Under the pieces are notes generated by a model. The model was given only the letters and a program-made list of their open reading frames with translations. It ran no database searches and had not been told where the DNA came from. A DNA stretch of 64,000 bases, from contig NZ_QJVD01000009.1 of assembly GCF_003219815.1 (NCBI RefSeq), forward strand, positions 122,064 through 186,063. The letters are read 5' to 3'. Made by a program: the position numbers and the translations under genes. Shown one piece after another: positions 27,194 through 35,059 of the stretch; position 1 is the stretch's first letter; each line of letters begins with the position of its first letter. The DNA comes from Arthrobacter livingstonensis (GTDB lineage Bacteria; Actinomycetota; Actinomycetes; Actinomycetales; Micrococcaceae).

Positions 27194-27333
27194 TTTGCGT
27201 TCCTTTCAAGGGAACCGGGACAGGCGTGGAACAATCCTTCCCCACCAGTCCACCGAATCCCTGCCGGTCCCGCAATGGGGAGAACTCCCCTTGCCCCCTG
27301 TCCACCCCGGGACTGCCGGACTAGTGTGGGGGC

Positions 27334-27531
27334 ATGAAACAGTTACCGGAGTCGTACATGGTGTATCTGGAGGGCAGGGACGAGGCCTTCACGGACACCG
27401 TAATGCCCATCATGCAACAGTCCGCTGCCGACCAGCTCCACGGCGTCAAGGTGGTCAAGCTGCCGCACGGCTACCAGGCCCACCTGGATGACACCATCCC
27501 CTTTGGCGAGGTCCGCGAGGCCGTGGACTAA
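27334..27531 (+). CDS. Small hypothetical protein
   Basis: 65-aa acidic protein, MKQLPESYMVYLEGRDEAF at the start and GYQAHLDDTIPFGEVREAVD at the end. No membrane segment or known motif recognised. It stands on its own, divergent from moxR and overlapping the ROK gene stop tail-to-tail by four bases. Codon use is like its neighbours, and the sequence between two clear genes is otherwise too regular for chance, but support is modest. Function unknown. Confidence 0.55.
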   Translation: MKQLPESYMVYLEGRDEAFTDTVMPIMQQSAADQLHGVKVVKLPHGYQAHLDDTIPFGEVREAVD

Positions 27532-28802
27532 CCGCTTGCGGGCTTCGCGTCGAGCAGCAGCTGCGCGGCGTTGGGGCTGAAGGTTTTTTCCATGACGAGG
27601 CAGGCCGCGCCAAAGGCTCCCCCGCCCGGATGCAGCCGCGTGCCGGCAATGTCCACGGCGTGGACGTTGCCGGTGACGCTGCGCTGGCGGAGCAGACCCG
27701 GGACCTGCGCCAGGTAGGTAGCCGAAAGTGCAGGCCACAACGGACCTCCGAAGACGACCTTTTCCACGTCCAGCAGGTTGGTCAGCACCGACACGGCACC
27801 GGCCATGCGGTGGGCGGAGCGCGCCAGTATGTCCGCGGCCGCCACGTTGCCGTCCGCAGCGGCGTCGGCCAGTGCCGTCACGTCCTGCGGCAGGGTGGAG
27901 GGGTTGCCCGGGTCGGGGGCGGGCAGCACGCCCAGTTCCCGGGCCTCTGCCACCAGGGTTTCGGGCATGCAGGTGACCTTGACGCAGCCGCGGCTACCGC
28001 AGTCACAGTCCGGACCGTACGGGTCGGTGATGATGTGGCCGATCTCGCCCACATTGCCCGAGGATCCGCGCACCACCTCGTCGCCCAGGATCAGCCCGGC
28101 ACCAATGCCGGTTCCGATGTAGACGTATATCAGATTGGCGGCGCCGCCGGTGGACCCGGTCCAGAGCTCGGCCACGGCGGCCGCGGTGACGTCCTTGTCC
28201 ATGACCACGGGAAGGCCTGTTACCTCCGCCAGAATGCTGCGCAGCGGAACCCGCAGCCAGCCGGGCATGTGCGGAGGGTCAACCACGGTGCCGTTGGCGG
28301 CGTCAATGGGGCCCGGGGTGGCCACGCCCACGCCGGCAATGCGGTGCCGGTCGACGCCGGAGCGCTCAATGATGGCGAGGATTTCCCGGCCCATCGCCGC
28401 AACGGCCTCGTCCGGCGGGCTGGCCAGGTCCGTGGGCTGTTCCAGCGATTCCAGCACGGTGCCCACGGCGTCCACCAACGCAAAGCTGGTCAGGGCCGGG
28501 TCGATGTGGACCCCGACGGCGAACATGCCCTTGGGGTTCAGGCGCAGGATGGTGCGCGGCTTGCCGGGGCCGGAGGCTTCCTTGCCGGCTTCGACGATCA
28601 GTTCGGCGTCCAGCAGGCGGCGGCAGATGTTGGAGACGGTCTGGGCTGCCAGGCCGGCCGAACCGGACAGTTCCACCCGGCTCAGGCCCTCTTCGGCGCG
28701 GCGGATGGAATCCAGGATGACGGCTTGGTTGAAATCGCCCATCTTGGGCAGGTTGGTGCCGCGGTGCCGCTGCGACACCCCCACTTCGGGAACACCCAAC
28801 AT
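27528..28802 (-). CDS. ROK-family transcriptional regulator
   Basis: 424-aa NagC/XylR-type regulator. An N-terminal winged helix-turn-helix (LSRVELSGSAGLAAQTVSNI then CRRLLDAELI, about residues 40-70) is followed by an actin-like ROK sugar-kinase domain: GVGVATPGPID, the ATP/sugar loop IYVYIGTGIGAGLI, EIGHIITD, and the ROK zinc motif C-D-C-G-S-R-G-C-V (about residues 255-263). Sugar or sugar phosphate is the likely effector. AAGGAG stands three bases before ATG 28802, rather close; a later methionine (MGDFNQAVIL) is a possible start. No sugar-uptake operon is adjacent, so targets are unknown. Confidence 0.9.
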   Translation of the reverse strand: MLGVPEVGVSQRHRGTNLPKMGDFNQAVILDSIRRAEEGLSRVELSGSAGLAAQTVSNICRRLLDAELIVEAGKEASGPGKPRTILRLNPKGMFAVGVHIDPALTSFALVDAVGTVLESLEQPTDLASPPDEAVAAMGREILAIIERSGVDRHRIAGVGVATPGPIDAANGTVVDPPHMPGWLRVPLRSILAEVTGLPVVMDKDVTAAAVAELWTGSTGGAANLIYVYIGTGIGAGLILGDEVVRGSSGNVGEIGHIITDPYGPDCDCGSRGCVKVTCMPETLVAEARELGVLPAPDPGNPSTLPQDVTALADAAADGNVAAADILARSAHRMAGAVSVLTNLLDVEKVVFGGPLWPALSATYLAQVPGLLRQRSVTGNVHAVDIAGTRLHPGGGAFGAACLVMEKTFSPNAAQLLLDAKPASG

Positions 28803-28921
28803 TAACTCCTTGCGAAAGAATCCAACGGGAAGGCGCCCGGCGCCCCAATGCCCCCGGCTGAAAGACTACCTCCTTGCCGGGCGCCGGGCACGCAAGCCAT
28901 GGCTGGGGTCCGGGGGCGGTC

Positions 28922-30097
28922 TCAGTTCTTCGTCGAACGCGCAACGGAGAACTTGGGGTTGCGCCCCATGACCTGCGTGGGCCCCACCCGCTCTTCGAGC
29001 TGCGGCCGGTAGTCCAGGTGCCTGTTGTAGACGGTCCACAGCTCCCCTCCCGGCGCCAGGACCCGCGACGCGGCGTCAAAGAGCTTCAGCGCGATGCCGG
29101 CGTGGACGGAGGCCCCCACATGGAAGGGCGGGTTGAGCACCACCAGCTCGGCGGACGCCATCGGGAAGCCGGCCAGCGCGTCGTCGCGCACGGCGGCGAT
29201 CCGGTCCCCCAGCCCGTTGGCTTCCGCCGTGGCCGCTGCCGACGCCACCGCTGAGGCGGATTGGTCGGTGGCGCACACGCGCAGCCCCGGCCTGGCCTTG
29301 GCCAGGGCGGCGGCTATCGTGCCATTGCCGCAGCCAAGGTCAATTGCCGCCGCAGTGCTGCGCATCTCGGGAATAAACTCGAGCAGAAAGCGCGTCCCAA
29401 GGTCGAGCTTGGTGCCGCCAAACGTGGCACCGTGCGCACACAGCCACAAGCCCAGCGCATCGTTGAATTCCTGGCGCGGGAAGTCCGACGCCGGTGCCTC
29501 CTGCCGCGGCCCGACCACCCTGAGCAGGCGGGACTTGCGCCATGCCCGGCCCGGCACAACGTCCTGGAAGTGCCTGGCCAAGACGGTGTTCATGGCCAGG
29601 GCCATGTGCTTGACCCGGCCGCCGGCCACCACCTGGACCCCTGGTGCGCCATGGGCCCGGATGAGTGCGGCCGTCTCCTCCAGTTCGTCCAGGCTCCGCG
29701 GCAGCTGCCACAGCACCACGGTGGTGCCGGCAAAAAGTTCGGCCGTCAATGGCAGCGAGCGGTAGCTGTGCGACAGGCCCAGGCGTTTCGCGTTGGCCGC
29801 CAGGGCCAGCTCGCCGGAGAGTGCATCCTGGTGGACGCGGAGTCCGGTGAGGCCGTGGATGGCCGCCGCACCCAGGGCCAGCGCACCGTAACGGTCGCCC
29901 ACCACGGCCACGGATCCGGCGTCGGGCGTGGCGGCAAGGGCAGCCAGAAACCCGCCGGCGCCGGTCAGGATCAGCTCGTCGGTGGCGTCGTGGGCAAAGA
30001 GGTTGGCGGCCTCGACGTCGGGAAAGCGGCGAAGCGCGGAGAAGTCGAAGCCGTCCGCGGCGGGCCTGCTATGGCCGGGGTGCTGCATGCCGTTCAT
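28922..30097 (-). CDS. RsmC/RlmG-like rRNA guanine-N2 methyltransferase
   Basis: 391-aa SAM-dependent methyltransferase resembling RsmC (16S G1207) or RlmG (23S G1835). The C-terminal half carries the Rossmann motif I AAIDLGCGNGTIAAALA (about residue 252) and the catalytic NPPF in LVVLNPPFHVGASVHAG (about residue 335); the N-terminal half is a degenerate methyltransferase fold as in RsmC. ATG 30097 (MNGMQHPGHSRP) is chosen over an in-frame start at 30199 because an AGGAAAGG site lies just upstream. Which rRNA site it modifies cannot be told from sequence. Confidence 0.85.
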   Translation of the reverse strand: MNGMQHPGHSRPAADGFDFSALRRFPDVEAANLFAHDATDELILTGAGGFLAALAATPDAGSVAVVGDRYGALALGAAAIHGLTGLRVHQDALSGELALAANAKRLGLSHSYRSLPLTAELFAGTTVVLWQLPRSLDELEETAALIRAHGAPGVQVVAGGRVKHMALAMNTVLARHFQDVVPGRAWRKSRLLRVVGPRQEAPASDFPRQEFNDALGLWLCAHGATFGGTKLDLGTRFLLEFIPEMRSTAAAIDLGCGNGTIAAALAKARPGLRVCATDQSASAVASAAATAEANGLGDRIAAVRDDALAGFPMASAELVVLNPPFHVGASVHAGIALKLFDAASRVLAPGGELWTVYNRHLDYRPQLEERVGPTQVMGRNPKFSVARSTKN

Positions 30098-30198
30098 GGC
30101 GCCCTTTCCTCGTCGCCCCGCCGCCCGGGGCATCCAGTCAAGTTTAGCCGCCGGTCCCGGGCGGATTCCGGCGTTGGACAGGTGTGACAAATCCAACA

Positions 30199-30214
30199 TG
30201 TGCTTTACATCACG
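30199..30214 (+). promoter_or_regulatory. CRP/GlxR-like operator upstream of the glycerol channel gene
   Basis: TGTGCTTTACATCACG matches the CRP/GlxR consensus TGTGA-N6-TCACA at eight of ten conserved positions. It is 73 bp upstream of the aquaglyceroporin ATG and just before a TAGAAT element (30222-30227) that could be a -10. GlxR-type cAMP control of glycerol uptake is well known in related actinobacteria; here it is a motif-level prediction. Confidence 0.4.
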
Positions 30215-30286
30215 GACGCCCTAGAATCAAATCAGTCACTCAAGTCAACAGCGATGTCGCCGTCAACGACGACCTAAGGGGCCATC

Positions 30287-31243
30287 ATGAGCGAAATAAC
30301 ACCATTGAGAAACGCCGTTCGAAATGGAAGCGGTCTCAAGGGTCTCGGGGGAATCTGGGGCGAGATGCTCGGGGAATTTCTGGGCACCTTTGTCTTGATC
30401 TGTTTTGGCGACGGGGTGGTCGCCATGGCCGTGGCGGCACTGCCCGGCAGTGGCCGTGCCGCGACCGACACCACCATCTTCATGGCGGCCGGTGACTGGC
30501 TGCTCATTACCTGGGGATGGGCGCTTGCCGTTGCCATGGGTGTTTACGTAGCCGGCGGCGTCACCGGCGCTCACCTGAACCCCGCCGTCACCCTGGCCTT
30601 TGCGGTCCGGCGGAAGTTCGCATGGAACAAGGTCATTCCGTATATCGTCGCCCAGGTCGTGGGCGCCTTTGCCGCCGCCGCACTGCTGTATCTGGTCTAT
30701 TTCAATGCCATTGACGCCTTCAATGCCGCATCCAAGACCCAAAGAAATGAGCCGGGCGGCTTGGCCACCTTCTCCATCTTCGCCACCTTCCCGGCACCCT
30801 ATTTCCATGGCAACCTGACCATTCCGCTGGTTGACCAGATTGTGGGTACGATGTTCCTGGTTTTGCTTATCGCAGCGATCGTGGACATGCGGAACTTGGC
30901 GGTGCAGGCCAACCTCGGGCCACTGATCATTGGTTTTGCGGTCGCAGCGATCGGCATGTCTTTTGGCGCCAACGCCGGGTATGCCATCAATCCCGCCCGT
31001 GACTTCGGTCCCCGGCTGTTCGCATGGATGGCCGGCTGGGGTGATGTCGCCCTGCCGGGCACCGTGGCGGGGTCCTTCAGTTGGTACTTCTGGGTGCCGA
31101 TCGTCGGGCCCCTGATTGGCGGGGTGGTGGGCATCGTGGTTTACGACCTGTTCATTGGCGATGTTCTGCATGCCCGCCGCAAGCTCGCGGAACTGGCCCA
31201 ACCCGGGCCTGGTACGGAGGAAGGGCCGGAGGACATACCCTGA
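30287..31243 (+). CDS. MIP-family channel, glycerol facilitator type
   Basis: 318-aa six-helix major intrinsic protein for glycerol or other small polyols across the cytoplasmic membrane. The two pore motifs are HLNPAVTLAF (about residue 98) and INPARDFGPR (about residue 240); the Asp after NPAR is the marker of glycerol facilitators as opposed to water-only aquaporins. Compared with GlpF it has an N-terminal cytoplasmic extension and a charged C-terminal tail. No glpK or glpD gene is adjacent. ATG 30287. Confidence 0.9.
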   Translation: MSEITPLRNAVRNGSGLKGLGGIWGEMLGEFLGTFVLICFGDGVVAMAVAALPGSGRAATDTTIFMAAGDWLLITWGWALAVAMGVYVAGGVTGAHLNPAVTLAFAVRRKFAWNKVIPYIVAQVVGAFAAAALLYLVYFNAIDAFNAASKTQRNEPGGLATFSIFATFPAPYFHGNLTIPLVDQIVGTMFLVLLIAAIVDMRNLAVQANLGPLIIGFAVAAIGMSFGANAGYAINPARDFGPRLFAWMAGWGDVALPGTVAGSFSWYFWVPIVGPLIGGVVGIVVYDLFIGDVLHARRKLAELAQPGPGTEEGPEDIP

Positions 31244-31257
31244 CAAGCACACTGGCC

Positions 31258-31644
31258 CTAGCTGTTCTTCAGGGGCTCCACGTACAGCCACTGCCTGCCG
31301 ATCCGCACAAAGCGGCTATTTTCCCTCAGGCTGTCGCGGGCGCCCCGGCGGCGGAAGTGGGCCTCGAAGGAGACCCCTCCGTCGTTGTCCCAGGGGCCGC
31401 CGCGCACGGTGTCAAGGATGTCCAGCCGGTACCACTGCTGACCCGGGTCCAGTTCCAGTGAAGCCGGCCGCGTGTCCGGGTGCCAGGTGTGCAGCAGGTA
31501 GGCAGTGTCGCCGGTGGCGAATGCGGTGTAGCGCGAGCGCATGAGCGCCTCCGCCGTCGGCGGGAATGCCGTATCTGCGGGTGCGTCCAGGAATCGGCCG
31601 CAGCAGCCCTCCAGGGTGTCGCCGCTGTTGCACGGGCATCTCAT
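31258..31644 (-). CDS. YchJ/UPF0225 family protein
   Basis: 128-aa protein with the family opening MRCPCNSGDTLEGCCGRFLD, a Cys-rich SEC-C-like zinc motif, followed by a cystatin/NTF2-like fold (ALMRSRYTAFATGDTAYLLH; then W-x-x-L-x-I around WYRLDILDTVRG). Function of the family is unknown. ATG 31644 is chosen because GAGGTG precedes it and the family begins at this motif; an open extension to 31743 is not protein-like. Convergent with the channel gene, 14 bp apart. Confidence 0.85.
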   Translation of the reverse strand: MRCPCNSGDTLEGCCGRFLDAPADTAFPPTAEALMRSRYTAFATGDTAYLLHTWHPDTRPASLELDPGQQWYRLDILDTVRGGPWDNDGGVSFEAHFRRRGARDSLRENSRFVRIGRQWLYVEPLKNS

Positions 31645-31818
31645 GGCCGGCACCTCACCGCAGGGTCCGCGTCTGCGCGAGGTCGGCCACCGGGAAGTGG
31701 CGGGTTGCCATGGGGGCTGGTTCGTCGGAGGGCACGGGACCATTCTTGCATTGATTGACAGCAGCGCCGCGGCGGCATTGCGGTGCCTGCCCGCGCCTTG
31801 GGGCGGGCAGGCCCGGAC

Positions 31819-32430
31819 CTATGGCAGCGGCGTTGTGCCGCCACGGCTCCGGAGACCATCGACAAGCAGGTCCAGCACACGATCGCGCTGCGCCGCGTCC
31901 GGCGCGCCGGCGGTCGCCAGGAACGCGCCAACGAGCGCCGTCACGACATCATCGGCGGCCACGTCGTGGCGGAGTGTTCCATCCGCCTCCCCCGCCTCGA
32001 GAAATCGCCCAAGGGTCCCCCTGATGCGCTGCCGGGTCTCGGTTGGCGCAACCACACCCGCCGAAAGCAGGCCCTGGAGCGTCTCCGCCATTCCATGTTT
32101 TGTGGCGAAGAACGTGGCGTAACGGTCGATCCAGAGACGCAGCGCCACATCGGCCGGGTTCCCCCCCAGCACCTCATCCGCGCTGGCTGCCACCTCATCG
32201 AGCTCGGACCGGTACACCGCCTCAACGAGCGCCTGCCGCGTGGGGAAGTGCCGGTACAGCGTCCCGATCCCGACGCCCGCGCGTCGCGCGAGCGTATCAA
32301 GGGCAACATTGCCTTCTCCTGCGGTGAATGCGTCGCGTGCCACCACCAGCAGCCGGGCGCGGTTGCGCACGGCGTCGGAACGCGGACGGGGCGCGTTCGC
32401 CACCGTCACGGGTGGCGGATCTATAGTCAT
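31819..32430 (-). CDS. TetR/AcrR-family repressor
   Basis: 203-aa regulator. N-terminal helix-turn-helix at about residues 25-68: RARLLVVARDAFTAGEGNVALD, then LARRAGVGIGTLYRHFPTRQALVEAVY. The C-terminal helical domain binds an unknown ligand and dimerises. Divergent from an aldo/keto reductase across 87 bp holding two matching palindromes, so it very probably represses both itself and the reductase. The palindrome nearest its start overlaps the likely GGAGG ribosome-binding site. Confidence 0.92.
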   Translation of the reverse strand: MTIDPPPVTVANAPRPRSDAVRNRARLLVVARDAFTAGEGNVALDTLARRAGVGIGTLYRHFPTRQALVEAVYRSELDEVAASADEVLGGNPADVALRLWIDRYATFFATKHGMAETLQGLLSAGVVAPTETRQRIRGTLGRFLEAGEADGTLRHDVAADDVVTALVGAFLATAGAPDAAQRDRVLDLLVDGLRSRGGTTPLP

Positions 32431-32452
32431 AGCGGAGGATCCTCCGTTTAGT
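32431..32452. promoter_or_regulatory. Operator 1 of the TetR/AKR divergent promoter
   Basis: Perfect 14-bp palindrome CGGAGGATCCTCCG (32433-32446), flanked by AG and TTTAGT. The same 22-bp block recurs at 32468 with two changes. It begins one base upstream of the TetR ATG and, on the minus strand, contains GGAGG, so protein bound at this DNA, or a hairpin formed in the mRNA, would affect regulator expression. Confidence 0.8.
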
Positions 32453-32467
32453 GGTATCGTCTTTCTC

Positions 32468-32489
32468 AGCGGAGGTCCCTCCGTTTAGT
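32468..32489. promoter_or_regulatory. Operator 2 of the TetR/AKR divergent promoter
   Basis: Second copy, CGGAGGTCCCTCCG (32470-32483) with the same flanking AG and TTTAGT, in the same orientation, 37 bp from the first start to start. Two sites in direct orientation about 3.5 helical turns apart suggest binding by two dimers. Confidence 0.8.
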
Positions 32490-32517
32490 CCAGTATCCCA
32501 TAAGGACGGGAACCACC

Positions 32518-33468
32518 ATGGCCACCACCACCAAGCAACCACCAGGGCCGCCGGCCGGCGCAGCACTCGCGGGGCGGAGCATCGCCCGGATTGGATATGG
32601 CGCCATGCAGTTGGAACGCCACCACGCGGATCCCGCTGCGGGCGCCGAGGTGTTGCGGCGAGCCATTGAACTCGGCGTAAACCACATCGACACAGCGCAT
32701 TTCTACGGCGACGGCTTCGTGAATGGACTGGTACGCCGGGCCGTCGGGGATGCGGATGTGCTCGTAGCCTCAAAGGTCGGGGCCGCACCGGACCCGAACG
32801 GCACGCTCCCGCTCCGCCCGGCCCAGCGGCCGGAGGAGCTGCGTGCGGGCGTTGAGGACAACCTCCGGAGCCTCGGCGTCGACACGATCCCCATCGTGTA
32901 CCTGCGCCGTCTCGAGGTAGGTCCGGGCCTCGCGGCCCAGGGCGGGCAGGTCGTCGACATCGACGACCAGCTCGCCGAGATGACGGCCATGCGCGACGAA
33001 GGGAAGATCGGTGCGATCGGGCTCAGTGCCGTGACGACCGACACGCTGCGCCACGCGCTGCCAGCGGGCATCGCGTGCGTGCAGAACCCCTATAACCTGC
33101 TGGACCGCCGCTTCGAGGACGCGCTAAGCCTGTGCCGTGAACACGAGATCGGGTGGGTGCCGTTCTTCCCCCTCGGCTCGGCGTTTCCCGGCATGGCGAA
33201 GGTTGCAGAGGAGCCCGCCGTCCGGGAGGCAGCGTCCCGGGCCGGCGTCACCGCCTCGCAGCTGGGACTCGCGTGGCTCCTCAGGCACGCGGAGAACGTG
33301 TTTATCATCCCCGGCACCGGGAACACCGTTCATCTCGAGGAAAACATGGCGGCCGGCGGCATCGAGTTGGACGCGGTCACCCGCGCCACGCTCGACGCCG
33401 TTGGGGCGGCCTCCGTCTCCGCCCCGGTCCTGGCACCCAGCTGGCCGAGCGGCACCGGCTCCGACTAA
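32518..33468 (+). CDS. Aldo/keto reductase family protein lacking the catalytic His
   Basis: 316-aa TIM-barrel oxidoreductase of the AKR superfamily (NADPH-dependent). Catalytic Asp and Tyr are in HIDTAHFYG (D58, Y63) and the Lys in VASKVG (K86). The fourth tetrad residue, normally His in YLHR, is Arg here (YLRR, R130), so activity may differ, as in AKR members with altered tetrads. The cofactor segment IIPGTGNTVHLEEN near residue 263 is intact in pattern. Controlled by the divergent TetR gene through tandem operators. Substrate unknown. Confidence 0.88.
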   Translation: MATTTKQPPGPPAGAALAGRSIARIGYGAMQLERHHADPAAGAEVLRRAIELGVNHIDTAHFYGDGFVNGLVRRAVGDADVLVASKVGAAPDPNGTLPLRPAQRPEELRAGVEDNLRSLGVDTIPIVYLRRLEVGPGLAAQGGQVVDIDDQLAEMTAMRDEGKIGAIGLSAVTTDTLRHALPAGIACVQNPYNLLDRRFEDALSLCREHEIGWVPFFPLGSAFPGMAKVAEEPAVREAASRAGVTASQLGLAWLLRHAENVFIIPGTGNTVHLEENMAAGGIELDAVTRATLDAVGAASVSAPVLAPSWPSGTGSD

Positions 33469-33511
33469 TCGCCCGCTCCCGCCCAGGAAGCGTATCCGAA
33501 AGCCGGAAACC

Positions 33512-33562
33512 AAAAAGGTCCGCACCGTGCCCGGTTTTTCGACCGGTGCACGGTGCGGACCT
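33512..33562 (-). terminator. Strong intrinsic terminator after tRNA-Ala
   Basis: 15-bp perfect stem AGGTCCGCACCGTGC/GCACGGTGCGGACCT (33516-33530 with 33548-33562) extended by an inner CCGGT/ACCGG pairing, followed on the minus strand by a T-run. It ends the tRNA transcript and, from the other side, may also stop transcription of the aldo/keto reductase gene. Confidence 0.85.
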
Positions 33563-33570
33563 CTTGCTTT

Positions 33571-33646
33571 TGGTGGAGCTGAGGGGACTCGAACCCCTGA
33601 CCCCCTGCATGCCATGCAGGTGCGCTACCAGCTGCGCCACAGCCCC
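33571..33646 (-). tRNA. tRNA-Ala(GGC)
   Basis: 76-nt cloverleaf with encoded CCA. Acceptor stem GGGGCTG/CAGCTCC, D arm GCGC/GCGC, anticodon stem CCTGC/GCAGG with loop ATGGCAT giving anticodon GGC, and T arm AGGGG-TTCGAGT-CCCCT. Followed immediately by a strong terminator. Confidence 0.97.
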
Positions 33647-33800
33647 AAACAGTTGTTTTCACCTAGACCAGGCGGTCCTGGCCGAAGCAACTCGTCTATC
33701 CTAGAACACCTTTCTCCAGGTTGCCAAATCGTGCTCCCCCGCCCCGGATTTGCGCCATTTACGGCCCGAAACGGCCCCCGGGTCATTGACGGTTTGCCCT

Positions 33801-34592
33801 CTAGTCCTCCACCGGCTCGGCCAGGTCCTCGGGCGCCTCAAAGGGCTGCGGCAGGGTGCCCACATTGTGCTCGGTGAGCCGCCAGTGCCACTCGCTGGCG
33901 CCGGCCAGGGAGGGTTGGGACTGTTCCACCACCGACCAATGGCAGTTGGAGAGCCCCGACAGCGTGCGCCAGAGATTTTCGGGGAGCCCCAGCAGCTTCG
34001 CCAACGCCACGCGGGTCGCGCCGCCGTGGGTGGCCACCACCAGGGTGCCGCCTTCGGGCAGGCCGGCCATCGCCTCCAGGATTGCGGCCACCATGCGTGA
34101 GGCCACGTCCGTGCGGGTCTCGCCTCCTCCCGCCCGGACATTTGGCTCGTCCAGCTGCCACAGCTTGAGCTCCGCCGGATGTGCCCGCTCGATTTCCTCG
34201 AAGGACAGCCCTTCCCACCTGCCTCCATAGGTCTCCCGCAGGCGCCGGTCCACGCTGATGGGCACGCCCGTCAGCACGGAGAGGGCCTGCGCGGTGGAGA
34301 AGGCGCGGGCCAGGTCGGAGGAGATGATCCGCACGGCCCCGGGCGCCGGGAGCGCGGCCAGCTTGCCGGCCAACAACGCAGCCGATCGCTCGGCCTGCCG
34401 TTCGCCCACGTCGTCCAGTGGGATGTCGCTTTGGCCCTGGAACCGGCGGGCGGCATTCCAGGCGGTGCGCCCATGCCGCCAAAAGATCACCCTCCGGCGC
34501 GGACCGGCGGGCTGCAGAACGGACTGCGTGCCCCCGGCAGGGGCGGAATCCTCCAGGGGACCGGAGGCGGGAGGATTCACCAATGCGGGCAC
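33801..34592 (-). CDS. Histidine phosphatase (phosphoglycerate mutase-like) protein
   Basis: 263-aa protein of the two-histidine phosphatase clan. The catalytic His/Arg motif is IFWRHGRTAWN (about residues 36-46), SSDLARAFSTAQAL follows, the Glu motif is LRETYGGRWEG, and the second His is in VVATHGGATRVAL. The N-terminal 30 residues are Pro/Ser-rich, and the C-terminal tail ends in acidic residues. GTG 34592. In the rsfS-nadD cluster of actinobacteria a gene of this family commonly follows rsfS (24 bp upstream here); its substrate is not established by sequence. Confidence 0.88.
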   Translation of the reverse strand: MPALVNPPASGPLEDSAPAGGTQSVLQPAGPRRRVIFWRHGRTAWNAARRFQGQSDIPLDDVGERQAERSAALLAGKLAALPAPGAVRIISSDLARAFSTAQALSVLTGVPISVDRRLRETYGGRWEGLSFEEIERAHPAELKLWQLDEPNVRAGGGETRTDVASRMVAAILEAMAGLPEGGTLVVATHGGATRVALAKLLGLPENLWRTLSGLSNCHWSVVEQSQPSLAGASEWHWRLTEHNVGTLPQPFEAPEDLAEPVED

Positions 34593-34615
34593 CTTACCTT
34601 CGCGGATCTCAGCTC

Positions 34616-35032
34616 CTACTCGGCGTCCACGCTCTCCTGCGGGCCGTCGGCCTGCCGGAGCGACGGATCGGAGGCGGCAAGCTGCAGGTCCACCACGGGG
34701 CAGTCGGCGTAAAGGCGCTCCAGGGCGTAGAAGATCCTGTCTTCCTCATGCTGGACGTGCACCACGATGTCGGCGTAGTCCAGCAGGACCCAACGGCCAC
34801 CGGAACGGCCTTCACGGCGGACCGGGCGCATGCCAAACTTGTGCAGTTCGTCTTCAATGCCGTCGACAATGGCGTTGACCTGGCGTTCAGTGGACGCGGA
34901 GGCGATGAAGAAGATGTCCGTGATGGCCAGCCTGTCGCTCACATCCAGTGCGATCAGGTCCTGCGCCAACTTGTCCGACGCCGCCCGGGCAGCTGCACGG
35001 ACCACTTCGATCGAATGTTCTGTTGCGGTCAC
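34616..35032 (-). CDS. rsfS: Ribosome silencing factor
   Basis: 138-aa RsfS/YbeB family protein that binds ribosomal protein L14 and blocks 30S-50S joining in nutrient limitation. Core motifs are DIFFIASASTERQVNAI, EGRSGGRWVLLDYADIVVH and FYALERLYAD. GTG 35032 is used because AAAGGA lies seven bases upstream; TTG 35059 would abut the previous stop with no ribosome-binding site. Classical position downstream of nadD. Confidence 0.93.
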   Translation of the reverse strand: MTATEHSIEVVRAAARAASDKLAQDLIALDVSDRLAITDIFFIASASTERQVNAIVDGIEDELHKFGMRPVRREGRSGGRWVLLDYADIVVHVQHEEDRIFYALERLYADCPVVDLQLAASDPSLRQADGPQESVDAE

Positions 35033-35059
35033 TAACGTATCCTTTGATATTTCCGCCAA

